Assembly (NCBI GenBank): GCA_029963845.1
Contig: JANEYF010004432.1
Span: 573,501-637,500, forward strand
DNA: 64,000 nt
Source of the DNA: Rhamnusium bicolor
Taxonomy: Eukaryota; Arthropoda; Insecta; Coleoptera; Cerambycidae
Direction: 5' to 3'
Position numbers and translations under genes: made by a program. How positions within the stretch are numbered: the stretch's first letter is position 1; the number at the start of each line of letters is the position of its first letter. Of the stretch, positions 24,461 through 38,344 are shown one piece after another. The notes under the pieces are model-generated. The model saw only the letters and a list, made by a program, of their open reading frames with translations. It was not told the DNA's origin and ran no database searches.

Positions 24461-25800
24461 GCTACGTTGCATTAAGTACTAAGCTGCAAGCTATCGGCTC
24501 ATTATTAGAAAAAATTGTCGCGTGATTAGCATTGCTCTTGGTTTATTATAGCTGATAATTAAACTATTTTTGAGATACTCTTGTACCTTGCTGTTCCAAT
24601 ATACACAGATTAGAAACAAACTCTTACTTAACTTCCAATGAAAGAAAATGTGTTGCATTAAAAATTATAAATGTGCGAAAGAACCAATTAAAATATACTA
24701 AAATGTATGAATGCAAAGGGGCGACGATTACTGTAGGAATGTCCCCACTTGACGATGCTACTGAAAGTACCTTCTTCTTGAGCTTATTTTGATACGGAAA
24801 TAAACTACATAACCTCTGTACGTTTTGTTAATAATAATTTTTTTGTCATATCTGCAACTTTCTATGAAGGTAAAAGTAATATTAAATAGTTCTTAATGGA
24901 TAAGATGTTGTCGGTAGCAAAAGTACTTCTTAGGCTCTGTTCACATTATAGGTACGGTCACGCTCCCCACATACTCTGATTACGGTCCAGTCAAATATTC
25001 GTTAATTAATTTAAAATGGAAGTATATAGTTTATTTGCAACACAAAAAACGTCGATTTCATTGAAGGTGGTAAAGGAATCAAAGAAGCCGACGTTTTTTA
25101 TGTTACAAATAAGTTTGAAATAAACTGTGCATAATATCGATCACGTTCAAGTCACGGTCTGTTCTCGTCCAATGGGCGATTAGTTGAAGGACTATTTGTC
25201 TGGAGAGTGATCCCTTCCCTTGGGTAAACCGCCGCGCCACTGTGAATTGAATTCTACATGCTACCAACATAACATCCAACAGACAATAGTCTGTGAGTTT
25301 GCGTTCATATAAGCAGCAGTGATTGTTTCTAATTTTGTTTTGCAAAACGATTATCATTTTCCTTAAGGTAATAGAATCTCGAAACTTCGAATTACTTTTA
25401 TAAAGTCCAGCATGATTTCCAATTCCAGTTCCAATGCCCACTACCCATACGGAAGTAAAATTTACTTTCGTCATCGATCAAATGAGGAGTGTACAAAATA
25501 TTTCTTTATTTTTCCATTCAATTAAACTGGAGCGAATTAAAATTGTTGCCTTTTTAGTTTATTTTCATCTCTATTATCTTCTTCGTCTGTTGGTAACGTA
25601 TATGATAGATCAATATCAGAAAATTAACTCGCAATTTTTCATAATGTTTAATAATTGTAGACGAAATATCACACCACTGTGTTGCGATCTGGTAGGATTT
25701 GAGCGACTCGAGTAACAAGTGTACAATGGGATAATCATTAGACCGTCAATACTTATTGAGATTGGATGGCTTAAAATCTAAGCCTATTGTATTCTACTCG
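24461..25800. other. Mixed non-coding; small hairpin and a 123-codon open frame
   Basis: TTTATTTGCAACACAAAAAA (from 25029) faces a near complement ending at 25115. A minus-strand frame (25103-25474) of 123 codons has no recognisable domain; it could be an old DNA-transposon fragment. Confidence 0.3.
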
Positions 25801-25839
25801 TTTACAAAATTATAGGTAATAAGGCTCCTTTAGTGACCT

Positions 25840-26832
25840 TCACTCCCTATATGAATATCGACCTACCATTACAAGACGATTTAGCGTGAAGCTTTATAAA
25901 TTGATGAACTCGATGGGTGAATACTTTCCGGTGGTTTATAATTTAGGTCCAGGTGAAATACCTCAGTGAAAATTAATACGTCCAAGGATTCACCTAGAGT
26001 GTACTGTCTACAATAAAGATGAGACTAATCCACAATTGTTGATAGCAACATTTAATTCAGTGGTGTATTTTTACCGTGGATGTCATAAGCTTTTACACAG
26101 ATGGGTCCAAATTAAATCAAGGTGTAGGTTCTGCATTCTCTGACGGTATCGACATGCATAGTTGGACATTACCTATAATTACCAGTATTTATACAGCTAA
26201 ACTCTATGCTATTTGACAAGCTGCACGATATACAGAAATGAACAATTTCAATATTAGCCTTATCTGTTCTGACTCACTTAGTGCCTTACCAGCATTAGCT
26301 GATATTTTCACAGTAGATCAACTAGTAAAATCCATACTTGCACGTATTCATCTGCTGGTAAAAAAAGTTGGTTTTGTTTGGATACCCAGTGATGTAGGCA
26401 CACGCGGGAATGAACTTGCAGACAGGTCAGCCACAGAAGCGGCAGGTAACAACGCACCAGAAGATATTCAAATACGAAACGCTGTTGTAAAAATTCATTT
26501 AAAAAACAAAATACCTTAAATCTATGGCAAGAAGAATGAAACAGTGTTGACGCCAAATTAAAGGAAATCAAACCGAAAGGGGGTAAATGGACATGCATGG
26601 AATCATTTGGTAGAAAGAAGCAAACTGCAATAACAAGACTGAGGATTGGCCATGCAAATTTAACATCGAGCAATTTGTTAGTAGGCCGTCAACCACCACG
26701 ATGCGAAGATTGCAACGTATCAGTATCGTTAAAATACATTTTGTTAGAATGTCCGAGATATGAGCACCAAAGAAGAAGAACAGCAATTCCGGATCAACTC
26801 AATCTATGCTTGGGACAATCTTCTATAATCTA
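25840..26832 (+). pseudogene. I-type LINE ORF2 C-terminal relic with RNase H
   Basis: Plus-strand remnant of a non-LTR element. The RNase H domain starts with FYTDGSK near 26091 and continues TAKLYAI (normally AELYAI, so the catalytic Glu is Lys), a stop codon, then CSDSLSALPAL and FVWIPSDVGTRGNELADRSA (consensus HVGI.GNE.AD). After a frameshift, 26597-26833 reads KKQTAITRLRIGHANLTSSN and PPRCEDCNVSVSLKYILLEC, the C-terminal zinc-knuckle segment with its His replaced by Lys. Upstream, around 25950-26080, a short 'IP...KLIRPRIHLE' block matches the linker before RNase H. RNase H removes template RNA during reverse transcription. The reverse transcriptase and endonuclease are absent. Confidence 0.85.
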
Positions 26833-26952
26833 AGAAAGACACTAGAATTCTTAGGAGCTAGCAATCTACTATGTAAAATCTGACATATATGTTATATATT
26901 CATACATAGATGACACTAGTGTCATTACTGGAAACTCCGGTGACACAGCTGA

Positions 26953-27201
26953 AATAATTCCTCTCTACACACTGTTTCTAATGAACTAAATCCACTTGAA
27001 TACAGCAAGGTTCCATTTCCTTTATATGAAACAACCGTAGTTAACAAATCTGTTGTAAAATATCTTACGGAACATAGTGCTGAAAATAACATAAAATGTA
27101 AAAGTACGTTATGGAATGATTTAAGAATGTGGACAAATAAATATTTACCAAGTCATTCCACAATCAATGATATTGCAAATTTTAAGGGCAAACTTGCCTG
27201 A
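26953..27201 (+). pseudogene. Unidentified open frame, 82 codons
   Basis: A stop-to-stop frame without an early ATG that looks compositionally like real protein (ETTVVNKSVVKYLTEHSAEN, then CKSTLWNDLRMWTNKYLPSH). It ends at TGA 27199-27201. No family recognised. Could be a fragment of an unrecognised transposon or a diverged exon. Confidence 0.3.
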
Positions 27202-30200
27202 GCTGCGATTACCTAAGGTTACTCAAACCTTCTTTCATACCTCAAGAGTTGTTAAAACGTTACACTAGGTTCCTATAAACATAATATAGGTTTACGACAA
27301 GAACTATACAATGGTCTTAAAAAAATCTAGTATGGTATCTCAGATTCCACTCGACTATATGCAACTTTAATTTGATTTATTATTGAAAAGGCCGATTAAC
27401 ACACTAGTTTAATACCAAAAAATTATTTATTTAGCAAAACTTTTTGTATGTATATCATATAATACCAAAGATATTTAAAAACAAACTTATTCACCCTTCA
27501 CTCTTTAATGGCATGACATTAATGCAGTACTCCAGTTTATTTGTTTCTCATATCTAAATATCTCTACATGACTATGTATTTAAATAAAGATCGCAACGTT
27601 ATAAATTATTACTAAATTATATCGATTCCGGGCATAACAATAATTAATAATTCTTAATTATTCTGAATTTACTTTATTTATTTTTGACCAACTCTACCTC
27701 GCTAAAAGTAGTGAATACCTAAATCTGTGCTAGGCCTACAGCTATATCCTGGCGTCTGCTGTCGCCATGTTCTTGATATCAGCTTCTTGGCGTATACTTT
27801 CATAACGAAAAGTAGATCTTTAAAATGTTCCTTAAATGCTTCCCTAACCTTTTAATTTGAAAAATTGTTTTTTTACGTAGTGCTGATGTCGCCCCTGCCA
27901 TCGATTGTGTACCTTGAAATTGTTGAAAAAAAAAACAAGTTTTATTTCTATTAATTTAAATATTATTAAAATTTTAATATACGGGAGGATCTGTTTGTTT
28001 TGTATAGGTATTTTATGTAAGTTAGATTTAAAATACCTGTCAGTACGATTTGACCCGTTCCTCTGGCGAATGTACATATGTTTACTATTGAATACTGTAG
28101 AATATGTGTGGACTTCATTTTATTTTGTAATCATAATCAAAATGAAGTCACACCCATTTTATGTACATAGGATGTACACAAATCACTGTCGTATATAAAA
28201 TATAAACGGCTTCATATATAAATAAAAATAAAACATTGATGGACCTACGTATATATCTGTTACTGGACTAATTTACAAAAAGCTTATAATAAATTTATAA
28301 TGGCTACGATTGTGTTTTATAAATATTTGGTAACAGCAAAGTAACAAACTCACGAAGATAGCATATGAGTTTTCAGTGCTGCTATTAGTCAGAGGTGGTA
28401 CACTACACGGACTTTATATTTGACACAATTGTTACTTACTGGGGAACCTGTATTATCAAATGATTATATAATAGATACAAGATTTGGTTGACTGGGTATT
28501 TACAAATTTATGATGGCTACCTGATGAAAAACACCGCCCTCAAGGTAAATGACAGAGATTTTCTCAGTGGTATTAATGGGATGTGCTTTGATTAATATTA
28601 AAATTATTGACAAAGACGGTAAAAATATACATATGTGATTCAATCAAAAGATTTCAAAAAACATCTCAAAGAGTTTGTTTCTTCCTTATTTCCTAAACTG
28701 TTTTAAAAAGTTAAAATAATTACTTGTGTGTTGTTACTATAGCTTTCACTGTGTAAATTGAAATTAACCTAATATGTTAATCAGTAGAAGTTTAAATAGT
28801 AAATAATATATTATATAAAACTGAAATAAATTCAGTATTAATTACGATTCAAAACATTGTTAGAAAGTGAAATTATTTAAAAAAAATAAATTGATAAATT
28901 GTAAACGAATAAATTCTCTTTAATTAAATCAAATGCTAGAGCATACCATATTGCAGATGGCATCATTGCTATTGAGTTTTCCTGTTGAAAAGCATTTTAA
29001 CTGAAACATGTAAAACGGTACAAATAACTGTTATTTTTATAATCGTGAAAAAAATTATTTTATAAAGCAAGCTTACATTGCGATACGTAATAAATAATAT
29101 TGGTATATCACTAAGTCTGGAATTCTTTGTAACAACCACCATTATTTATAAAATGTTCTCTTCATTTCTTTATAAGCAGAACAGAACAGAATGAATAGGA
29201 GCAGGCCCGTATTTTAACCTAGGACGGCAAATTTTTAGAGGCGGCGATATTTTAGCAAAATGTTCAACAACAGGATTACCTCCTGACTACTTCGTATTTA
29301 CGTATGGCACCACTGCTCAACAAAGAAGCAATTACGTAAAGCGCACAAATTTCTATGTTAACTACATCGTTAACTTAGGTAGTGGGGGTGAAGTAACCAA
29401 TCAGATCATTTTTCGCATCGCTAATTAATTATGATGACAATGCTACAAAAAAAGCACAACGTAATTTTAAAGTGTACCCTTGTTCCCTCGTATACTTTGT
29501 TTATGTTTAAAAGATATATAGGTTTCTTTCTGTAAAGTTGTATAAAATTTTGAAAAGAATAAGAACTGGAGCGGCAAAATTTGGAGGTTGTCTAATTTCT
29601 GTGGTTGTGGCGTTTAATTAAAATTTAAAAATGCATATTATTCGTTAAATTAAGTAGGAATTTTAACGTTAACTTCAGGTTTTTCACTTCAGGGTTCAGG
29701 TTCCCTCCCAACTTAATTCATAGAACAAAAGGAGTCAGTCAACTTGATCTTCAGGTTAATTTTTCATCCCTGTTTCGCTGACACAAAATTTTTGCATCTA
29801 ACACAGCCCAACACAATTAGTTTTATAGCTAGCACACCCTTAATTAATAAATAAATTATGGGTTGTACTGGGAGATAGATTGACGATAGCCACTTCACAT
29901 TAAGTATTCGAATCTCTGGCACAAATACCACAAATAGGGTCAACATTTTCTTAACCCCTCCTCCAATCACCTATTTGCTAATTATTTAGCAACACGATAG
30001 GCCTCTTGCACTTTCCGGATTTTTCAAATTAATTCGTATATTCTAATATAGCCTTATTAAACATTAACAATTCTCAAATCTGTTTTAATAATTTCTATCT
30101 GGAAAATGTTTAAATAACTAATTGGACTTCGGCGTGTCTGAAAACGTCGTCTTGTTGGCGCGACGTCACCATGATATTTCCGGGTGGTGAATGGTGTGGT

Positions 30201-30540
30201 ACCTAGTTCGTGCATTAATTAAGTATAGATGCTTGTTTTTTAAAATTATTTGGTAGCGTCTGGTCTGCGATATTTACATAGACATAATATTATACTGTAA
30301 ACACCTATTGAAACATTTCCACACAGAAAAGCGGAAATTTATGCACCATGATAAAATGAATTTCTTTAATTTTAAAATGTCAATACCTATCATTACCAAT
30401 AGACAATTCTTATGTTTGTAATCTATTATGAGTTGTGCATACCACTAAGCGAAACAAATAACTGAGTGCGTACGTTTATGTCTTGTAACCTTGTCTAGCA
30501 CTGTACAAACTTAAAAATCTTATTAGGCAACCAGTTAGAT
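27202..30540. other. Long AT-rich stretch, no gene recognised
   Basis: Near 29215-29255 and 29570-29600 there are GGCGGCAAATTT-type phrases that resemble ends of a DNA transposon, but the pair could not be confirmed. Other open frames lack domain character. Confidence 0.35.
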
Positions 30541-30620
30541 AGTTAGTTAAAATGGCGTCCACAAGTGCAGATGGTTTTGTAAAATCTCGGAGCAATTACG
30601 ATAAGTACAACTAATTACAA
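30540..30620 (+). other. Possible leader exon upstream of piggyBac-like ORF
   Basis: A strong start context (AAAATGGCG) opens MASTSADGFVKSRSNYDKYN and then a stop, 340 bp before the acidic N-terminus of the piggyBac-like frame. No convincing donor site. It might be a first exon or unrelated. Confidence 0.2.
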
Positions 30621-30953
30621 AGTATACAAATAAAATTATACGAAGTTCGTCATGTAACACACTAAATAAAAGTTAATGCTATACTGTGATTCCATAATTA
30701 AATCATTTTTGACTATTACGAATTTAAAAATGACGTAAGAATATTGTTGTTCATGCTTGTGCACATTAAGTTTGTACTGCAATGCTAACTAAGTAGAATA
30801 TGTGCACATTTGTTCCACTCAGGACTTAATCTACCAACAAGCTTGCATTGAAGAATAGTTATAATTTATTTTAATTATTGTATTTGTATCATTACAAAAC
30901 GTAAACATCCCCTAAATTATCAAGAGTAACTACAAGCACTTGACAAGAAGGAC

Positions 30954-32700
30954 ATGGATGAGGAATCATTCGGCGATGATAACTCACTAGCTGATAATAA
31001 TTACAAACCAAATTATTCCGATTTGGATATCAGTAACGACGAACAGGAAGGAACACTTTGCAATACAACAGAAATTCAAGAAGCAACTGAAGAAATGGTA
31101 CTCTGAAGAAATAATACCGAAGGAAATGGAGGATGATTTAATTTTGGCAGACATCACGAATGCGCAACAATAAAGCAAACAGCCAAGAACATAAAGACAT
31201 GACGATTAAAATTAATAAAAAATAGGAGAAGAGTAAGATTGTCCAAAAATCGCAAAAACAACAGTCGCAAAAACAACAATTGCAAAAACAATCAAAGAAG
31301 AATCAACCACAAAAAAGTTGGGACAATTAGAATCTATAGTCAAACTTTCCAGCGTTTGTGCCGATTGACTACGAGTTTGGTGATCGAGTAAATTGGACTC
31401 CAATTGACTACTTTAAACAGTACTGTGACGACCAGTTTTTTGTACTTCTAGCTTCACAAGCAAACATATCTTATTTGCCAAAAACAGTACGTTTGCTGAA
31501 AACGGACCTTTCAGAAATGAATGGATTTGTAGGTGTAACGATGATTATGAGCGCATTGGGGTATCCCAGAATTGCTATGTACTGGGCGGTAGGTTATAGA
31601 GTTCCTATAATCACTAATATTGTTAACTGAGATCGCTTTTTTTTATTAAGAAATTACCTGCATGTGGTGAACAACCTGGAGGTCAATGAGCAACAGCGAA
31701 AAAATGATCGTGTTTGGAATATCAGACCAATTATTGACAATTTTTCTAAAATTGTTCTTAAATTGACCCGAGAAGTAAATATGTGTATAAATGAACAAAT
31801 GGTTCCATTCGCTGGCAGTGTGGCAATTCGACAATACGTACCTCGTAAACCGAATCCAAAATTTACATTTTGGCTTCTGGGCAAGTGTTGGATCTTGAAG
31901 TCTATCAGGGAGCGTATACAAAATTGCCGCTGGAGACAGATGGAAATCTAAAGTTAGGTGCAGGGGGACGAGCAATTTTACGTTTATCTGAAACTTGTCC
32001 TTCAGGGTCAATTTTATTTTTCGATCGGTTCTTTACAGATAGCATTTTGTTGGAATGCTTAATAGAAAGAGGAATCTCGGGCACAGGTACTATTATGTCC
32101 AACAGATTTTCTAATATTGAATTGAAAACTGATACCGACATGAAAAATAGTGGTAGAGGATTGGTAGATTATAAAGTTCGTAATGACAAGAAACTGGTAA
32201 AAGTAAAATGGATAGACAACCGTTCAGTTACAATGGCTTCTACTAAATACAGTGCGGGTTCTGGTGGAACCATCAAACGTTATTCTAAACCTAATAAAGC
32301 GTACATTAACATTACCCGCCCTAACATTATTGATGAGTATAATACTAACATGAGCGGAGTAGATTTACTCAACCGCCTAATAGCTTCTTATCGATCATAT
32401 CATATAAAAAAAATTGCCCGTTCGATGCTTCGAGCATTTCAAGGATATGGCTATCATGAACTCGTGGATACAATACAGAAAAAATTGCTTGACACAAGGT
32501 ATTCCTAAGAAAAATATCATGGACCTTCTCAGTTTTAAATTAAGAATTGGAGAATGTTGGATTAGAGGCCACAAGAGTTACTAAGATGTTGGAAATGACG
32601 ATGGACGAGAGCAAGATCCACCGTCCAAATGGTCAAGAGGGCGAGCACCAAGAGTGGCAATACCACCAACAGAAACCATAAGATTTGGGCCGCTAGACCT
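30954..32700 (+). pseudogene. piggyBac-like transposase relic
   Basis: DDE transposase of the piggyBac family (nuclear, TTAA-targeting). An acidic N-terminus starts at ATG 30954 (MDEESFGDDNSLADNNYKPN); it is broken by stops near 31104. The core resumes at 31358: TPIDYFKQYCDDQFFVLLAS, then a frameshift, VNNLEVNEQQRKNDRVWNIR and MCINEQMVPFAG. The family reads DEQMVPF here, so the first catalytic Asp has become Asn. The second block is ILFFDRFFTD and the third NMSGVDLLNR, so those acidic residues are kept. The longest frame is 212 codons (31870-32508). A frameshift near 32495 moves the tail (DLLSFKLRIGECWIRGHKSY) to another frame. No cysteine-rich C-terminal domain and no terminal repeats with TTAA were found. 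Confidence 0.9.
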
Positions 32701-35035
32701 TCATTCACCTTAGTTTGCAATTTGATGTTTCTCTTTAAGTTTCTGCTATAGCCTAATAAAATTTTTTTTTTTGAAAAAGAGTTTTTTTTTTAAACATAAT
32801 TTTTCCTATAAAAATATATTTTGGTGTGCAATTCTAATTGTATATGTATTTATATAACATATATATTGTTGTGATAATAATGATTGTTGTTTTTTTTTCT
32901 TTCTTTTATTTTATATAATTTGGAAAAAGGTTGACTTGATTTATTAAAACTGTTGTAAAATTGAAAATTTTGTGATTTATTAATTAAAATTTATGAAAAT
33001 TGGCGCCTTTATTTATTTAAATTTGTATTTGCTTTTATGTATGCCCTTTTATACCCAACTAGCTCAGATTTTATTTTAAAGGTTTTACTTACTGTTTTAA
33101 ATTTTCTCTTACTCTTACTCAGGATGCCGGTTCAATGGTTCTGTCAATAATAGCATAATTTCAAATTTTTCCCACAAAATCAGTACACATTCATACAAAG
33201 AAACTAAACATTTTCAGAAAATAATAAAGGAGTTGTTTAATATATTTTTTTCTAAAATTTTAACAAACAAAATTAAATTACCCACCCAAATTTGAATCTC
33301 GAGATCATTTACCTTACTTTGTTTTTATTTCTGCAGTTGGCTAAACTGTGTCGTTTCGTGTCTAGCTTCTTAAATCTGCATCAGCTGTTTCCACGTTTTA
33401 AAGGTTCAGATTATATGGCCGCTCAAACTTCCTACTGTAATTGTGTAGTTTATTTACTTTCTTCCTGGTGATGTATCCCCAGCTGGATTAATTATACCAG
33501 GTAAGTACTTGCAAATTTTCACTGTTTATTTATTTTTTATGTCTTGAATTCTTAATTTATACACTTTACTTACAAAACTTTACTTTTTCCCATTGATATT
33601 CCTTTATACATACATTTTATTTTCATTCGAAAATTTTTCAAAAACATCTTTTATCATCAATAACAACCCAATTCAATTTTTTTCTCTGCTTACTCTAATT
33701 TTATATATAGAAAAATCACCAAATTTCAAAAACAAATGCCTACTTGTCACGCAAATTATTTTTCATGTCAAATATTTTTAATTTTGAAAATAAAACTTTT
33801 ATACTACATTTTGTTGCTTTTTTTTAATATAATTTTCTTTTTCCTGATGCTTTCCTGAGCATTTTCTGTAAATTAGCATGTGTTACGTTCAGTATTAAAG
33901 TTTTTTTCTTTCACATCTCATTTTAAAAAATTTTCTTAACGATTGCCCTATAAATTGTAAACAAACTCCTTTTTATATAACTAGAACTTATTAACTACTC
34001 ATAACAAATCTTTTCATATGTAAATTAACATATCTTTGCTAAAAACTAATTTTTTTGTTTCTACATTTTTGTACGCTGTCGAAATTGATTTCGACTCGAC
34101 TCTTTTACCACACTTTAACCCGGTGTCTTGAGCTACCCCCACTCACACACTAAGCACTGAGTGTCTTCTTTGTCCTAATGGCATGTCTTTCCACATCGAT
34201 GGATTTTCTGCTTAGTTTTGGATGTAAATATGGTTCAACTATGCTGTCACACATACAAAAATCAAGAAATGTTTATGTTTCAACCCCAATATTGGAGAAA
34301 ATATTATGGTATTCATCTAAACACATTACTGCACCCCTGTTTGGTAAGTTTTATTTCAGTTTATATTCACTTTTACAGACCATGCACTTTTTATGTTTCG
34401 TTACGAAAGTTTTTATATAATTTACAATATTTTCCCCTGGTTAATGAATGTTGCTTTCTTAACTTTTATCTAAAGTTCAATTACATTGATTTTGTGCTAG
34501 ATTTTTCATAAATTTCACCTTTTAAAAGTTTATACTATAACAATTGTCTCTTTTTATACGTGAAATCTTTCCCCTGAAATTATGCAACTTCTGATACTAC
34601 TGAAGTTGATCGAAGTGAAATTTTTATGTGGAACTACATTGTTGACAACTTTTCGATGGCAGGAAATACACAATAGGTCTCTCGTCAGCTCTGCCAGTGA
34701 AGATCCAGGACTTCGACTTGACACCTTTTTCTTGCTTTTTTATTTGTTTTTCATTAATTTTTATGGCCAATTTGGCTTTGCAAATACTTTATAACTAACT
34801 ACATTTTTGAAATGAATAATAAATACTTAATTCTACTACACATATGTTAAAAACTAAATTAAAATTATTTTCTGGAAATGTTCATTCATAAATGTATGCA
34901 TGATACTGTATTCATTAAACCTTTTATTTTTACTTCACGTTTGCACTCTGTTTTTGTACCACTATTTATCTGCATTTTATTTTATTCTAATGAAAACAAT
35001 TAAAACCTTTTAAAATAATTTATTATATTGCTAAA
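32701..35035. other. T-rich plus strand with splice-like signals, function unknown
   Basis: Two strong plus-strand donors occur (ATACCAG/GTAAGTAC near 33502 and CTGTTTG/GTAAGTTT near 34344). The second ends an open 42-codon block (FGCKYGSTMLSHIQKSRNVY and onward) preceded by TTTCTGCTTAG near 34215. A further open block with AG before it lies at 34663-34730 (KYTIGLSSALPVKIQDFDLT). No domain recognised. Could be exons of an unknown gene or a mobile element. Confidence 0.25.
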
Positions 35036-35039
35036 TGTG

Positions 35040-35182
<143 letters not shown>

Positions 35183-35290
35183 GTTATATAAATACATAAG
35201 CGTAATATACTCCTTGATACCCAGTAATTTTATCTGTTTGTTTCTTGTTTTATATAATATTTATGGTGACCAGGAAAAACTCATAATTAA

Positions 35291-35332
35291 TTGCCTTGAG
35301 GATGGTAATAAAATTTACAGAAACGTCGGTAA
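35291..35332 (+). ncRNA. Hammerhead-like motif
   Basis: TTGAGGA at 35296-35302 in the CUGAUGA position, stem II GTAA (35305-35308) / TTAC (35315-35318), GAAA at 35320-35323, CG, TC at 35326-35327, then GGTAA. TTGCC at 35291-35295 pairs with that GGTAA (one G-U), giving stem I in the correct place. Two or more core substitutions predict little or no activity. Confidence 0.6.
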
Positions 35333-36399
35333 GTTGATGAAATAGTTTTTCTCAAAATAAGGGCCCATACACAACAAAAGTTTTTCCAACTATTAATAAG
35401 CCGATCTTAGAACTCTAGTTTCTATTAATACGTACTACACGGTTCAAATGAATCGAGCCCTCACTTTAGCCGCGAATATCTCAAAAACGGAGGATAAAAA
35501 ATTTCAAATATTATATGTTCATTATGTGCCAATTGTAAACCACTCACTGAAATTTTAATATAATTCCTGAAGGTAAAATGTTGGGAAGATTCTTTAATTT
35601 ATACCAAAAAAAGTACCCATTTTTAACGATTCTCTAGTCACATTAAACTTTACCTGGACATTTTTCGGAAATCACTTGTGAGGGCTCAATACATTTGAAT
35701 AGTATAGTAGTTTTATCGGAAAACGTGTGACAAAAAACAAAGAAGTTATATTTTTACACTAGCCAAATTTGGGAGTGACGTCACACTATATTTTTCCTTA
35801 TGACTCTTGAACGGCAGGAGATATCTAATGCTATTCTGGTTCCTAAATTTTTGTTTATAAATAGAAATAAAACCCCCCAAATATATATACTTAATTTTTT
35901 TTCATGTAAAAAAATTACCTTTGTATGCATATTACACCTATAAGCATATAAATAATATGCTCATAAATGCAAACGTAAATTGCAAATAATTATTATTGCA
36001 TATATTTTATTACGAAACGTTTATAATTTATTGATCAATACATATACCAGAAATATACATGCGGTTATTAGGCAGAACTTAATTGCAGTAGGGAGATTGT
36101 AAACTAGTTAGATTTTTGACAAAAACCTCAATTAAATTTATATTGGAAAACAGTGGAGGACAGCATTAACACGTACTTACTCTAGCAGACTATATTCAGG
36201 TCAGTTTTTAGACTACATTCACATTTTGCTTTACAATAACATATGAATGAAACATTATCTAAATTATATGGTTTCCAATAGCTTGTATATCGGATAATTT
36301 ATATTTCACAATTTAATAACTTTATCTTCGGTGAGCTGACTTGCTATAATACGTATACTAACTATTTGTATATTATTTCTTGTTTCATGAAATATCAAA
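35333..36399. other. Probable repeat DNA, non-coding
   Basis: Phrases such as TCTCAAAAACGGAGGATAAA and ACTCTTGAACGGCAGGAGAT look like an old interspersed repeat. No coding or ends identified. Confidence 0.35.
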
Positions 36400-36404
36400 G
36401 AGTA

Positions 36405-36692
36405 GATTTATCTGAACAGAGAAATGCACATTAATAGCGATAGCGGGGAATTTCCCAAGACAGGTGAATGCTGGAAATTAGACTTAACACAGGAGAAGAA
36501 ATTGACAAAGCCTTTTGCCCCAAATAACCAAAATATGCGAAAATACTCGCCATTTATTTTTTTAATTGCTCTTAAAAGGTCAGATTCAGATACCGTCATT
36601 ACATTCATATTGTTAGCATCTACATAATTTGTAAGTTGACCAGAAGTGACAAATGCCTCAGAGACGAAACTGGTAATAGTGTCCACTATTAC
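36405..36692 (-). pseudogene. LINE fragment upstream of RT, jockey/CR1-group
   Basis: Minus-strand frame with FVSEAFVTSGQLTNYVDANN followed by DLLRAIKKING. In LINEs the block 'l..aikkik...s.G.DgIp..l.k' opens the reverse transcriptase. After that the frame shifts; another frame gives AKGFVNIFSCV-like sequence. About 95 codons, both ends missing. Confidence 0.5.
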
Positions 36693-38285
36693 TTTAGGGC
36701 TATAATACCCTGATTATTACTAACCATAGTAGATGGAAGAGCTGTGTTGTTTTTCTTGAAATTAGTAAACGTCCAAGAATATTTTTCTATGATTATGATT
36801 AGTGGTCACTCTATTTATTTATTCTATTCTATTACATATTGAGGATTTGGCTGTGATTAAAAAACCATCGACATTTGAATTTGTAGTACTGCGGCTCTTT
36901 CAGAATATGTGCTATTATATCTGAATAAAAACTAAAAATTAATTATGCAAATATGCGAAATATTCACTGAACTCCCACATCTACTTATTTATACTTTTAT
37001 TTATTAAATTAACGGTAGTTCTAATTTGCAAACGGTATGCGGATAAGTAAGCGAATCAATAGCGAATATAGTAATTACTGAAGAACCCAAAGCACGTTTA
37101 AAAACTGATTTTCCCCTTAGGCAATTTCCAACAGTACGAGTTGTTATGAAATATAGCCCTCGCTCTAATAACTCAACTATTTCAATGTAACTGATGTTAT
37201 ATACAAATCTTTCAATAATTGAATTAAAAAAATCGACCGAATCGAATTGAGAATTAAATCATATAATTAGGTTTTAAAATATGTCTTTCCTGAATATTAT
37301 AATACTAGTTTGTAATCAATTGAACTAAACTTGCACTAAATTACTTCAAATAGATTTGTAAAAATTTTGTCAACTAATGTTTTGTATTTAACAATTTTAG
37401 TGCTACATATTGGTAAATTTTTTGTTTAACAAAAAATGCGGCATGCAACATTTTAGTGGTGTCCATCAAATTTTTTTGGAGAAGATTTTCAGAAAGGGAG
37501 CCACTAAAAATCTCCCTTAGAATTTAAGATGGCGGATATTTTTCAAAAACGATTTTTCCAATTTTTCTTTAAGTGTATTATTATTGTATATATTATTATC
37601 AGAAAAACGTATAAAACGTAAAAGACGAGCATTATACATTTTTTGTTAGACAAATATTTTCAGAAATGTGTAATTTTAAAAAATACAGAACGAAGGTATT
37701 ATCTTTACTCAATATTTTTTTCAATTCTTCTGGATATAATAGATACCTGTGACATGAAATTTTTGTGGGTACCCAAACAGCACATTTAGTAGTCTCTACG
37801 TAGTATCCACCATCAGTGGAACATTAAAAGTTTCCGTAACTTAGTACTGTTATGTAATGGGACCGATCCTTCTACCAACCATTCACCAAAACGGGGAATA
37901 TTTGTTACGTAGAAATTACTATTCCGGAACATTCTCTGTTACGTATTGATAACTAGGTTATTACATAAACGGAGCGTACGTAAGTAGTATAAATAACTAA
38001 TATTTTGGTGGTATGAGAGCAAACTATATTTTGCTCTCTCGTTCTCGTTCGAGTAGCAAAATATAATGCATTGCAATCGAGCTCATTGAGGTTGAAGTCA
38101 ATATTTCCAAGTTAAATTAATTGATGAATGAAATATAGATAATAAATCATGATGTTTTACATTCAGTCTGAGTGTGGAAATTAATACTCTTTCCCTTCTG
38201 TAAAATGTTACCATGATACTTCGATAAAAAAAGACACGCTCTCTAGAAAACTGGTTTTTCGAAAAAAAAAATTGTTCAAGCATTA
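36693..38285. other. AT-rich, no gene recognised
   Basis: Non-coding. Includes phrases typical of old repeats (ATTTAAGATGGCGGATATTT near 37525). Confidence 0.35.
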
Positions 38286-38344
38286 TACAGGGTGTCCCAA
38301 CCAAAAGTAGACAACCTGAATAACTTTGGAGATAAAATTTTTTT

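Noticed and set aside
25103..25474. 123-codon minus-strand frame
   Set aside because: No motif recognised and no supporting splice or repeat structure; not called as a gene.
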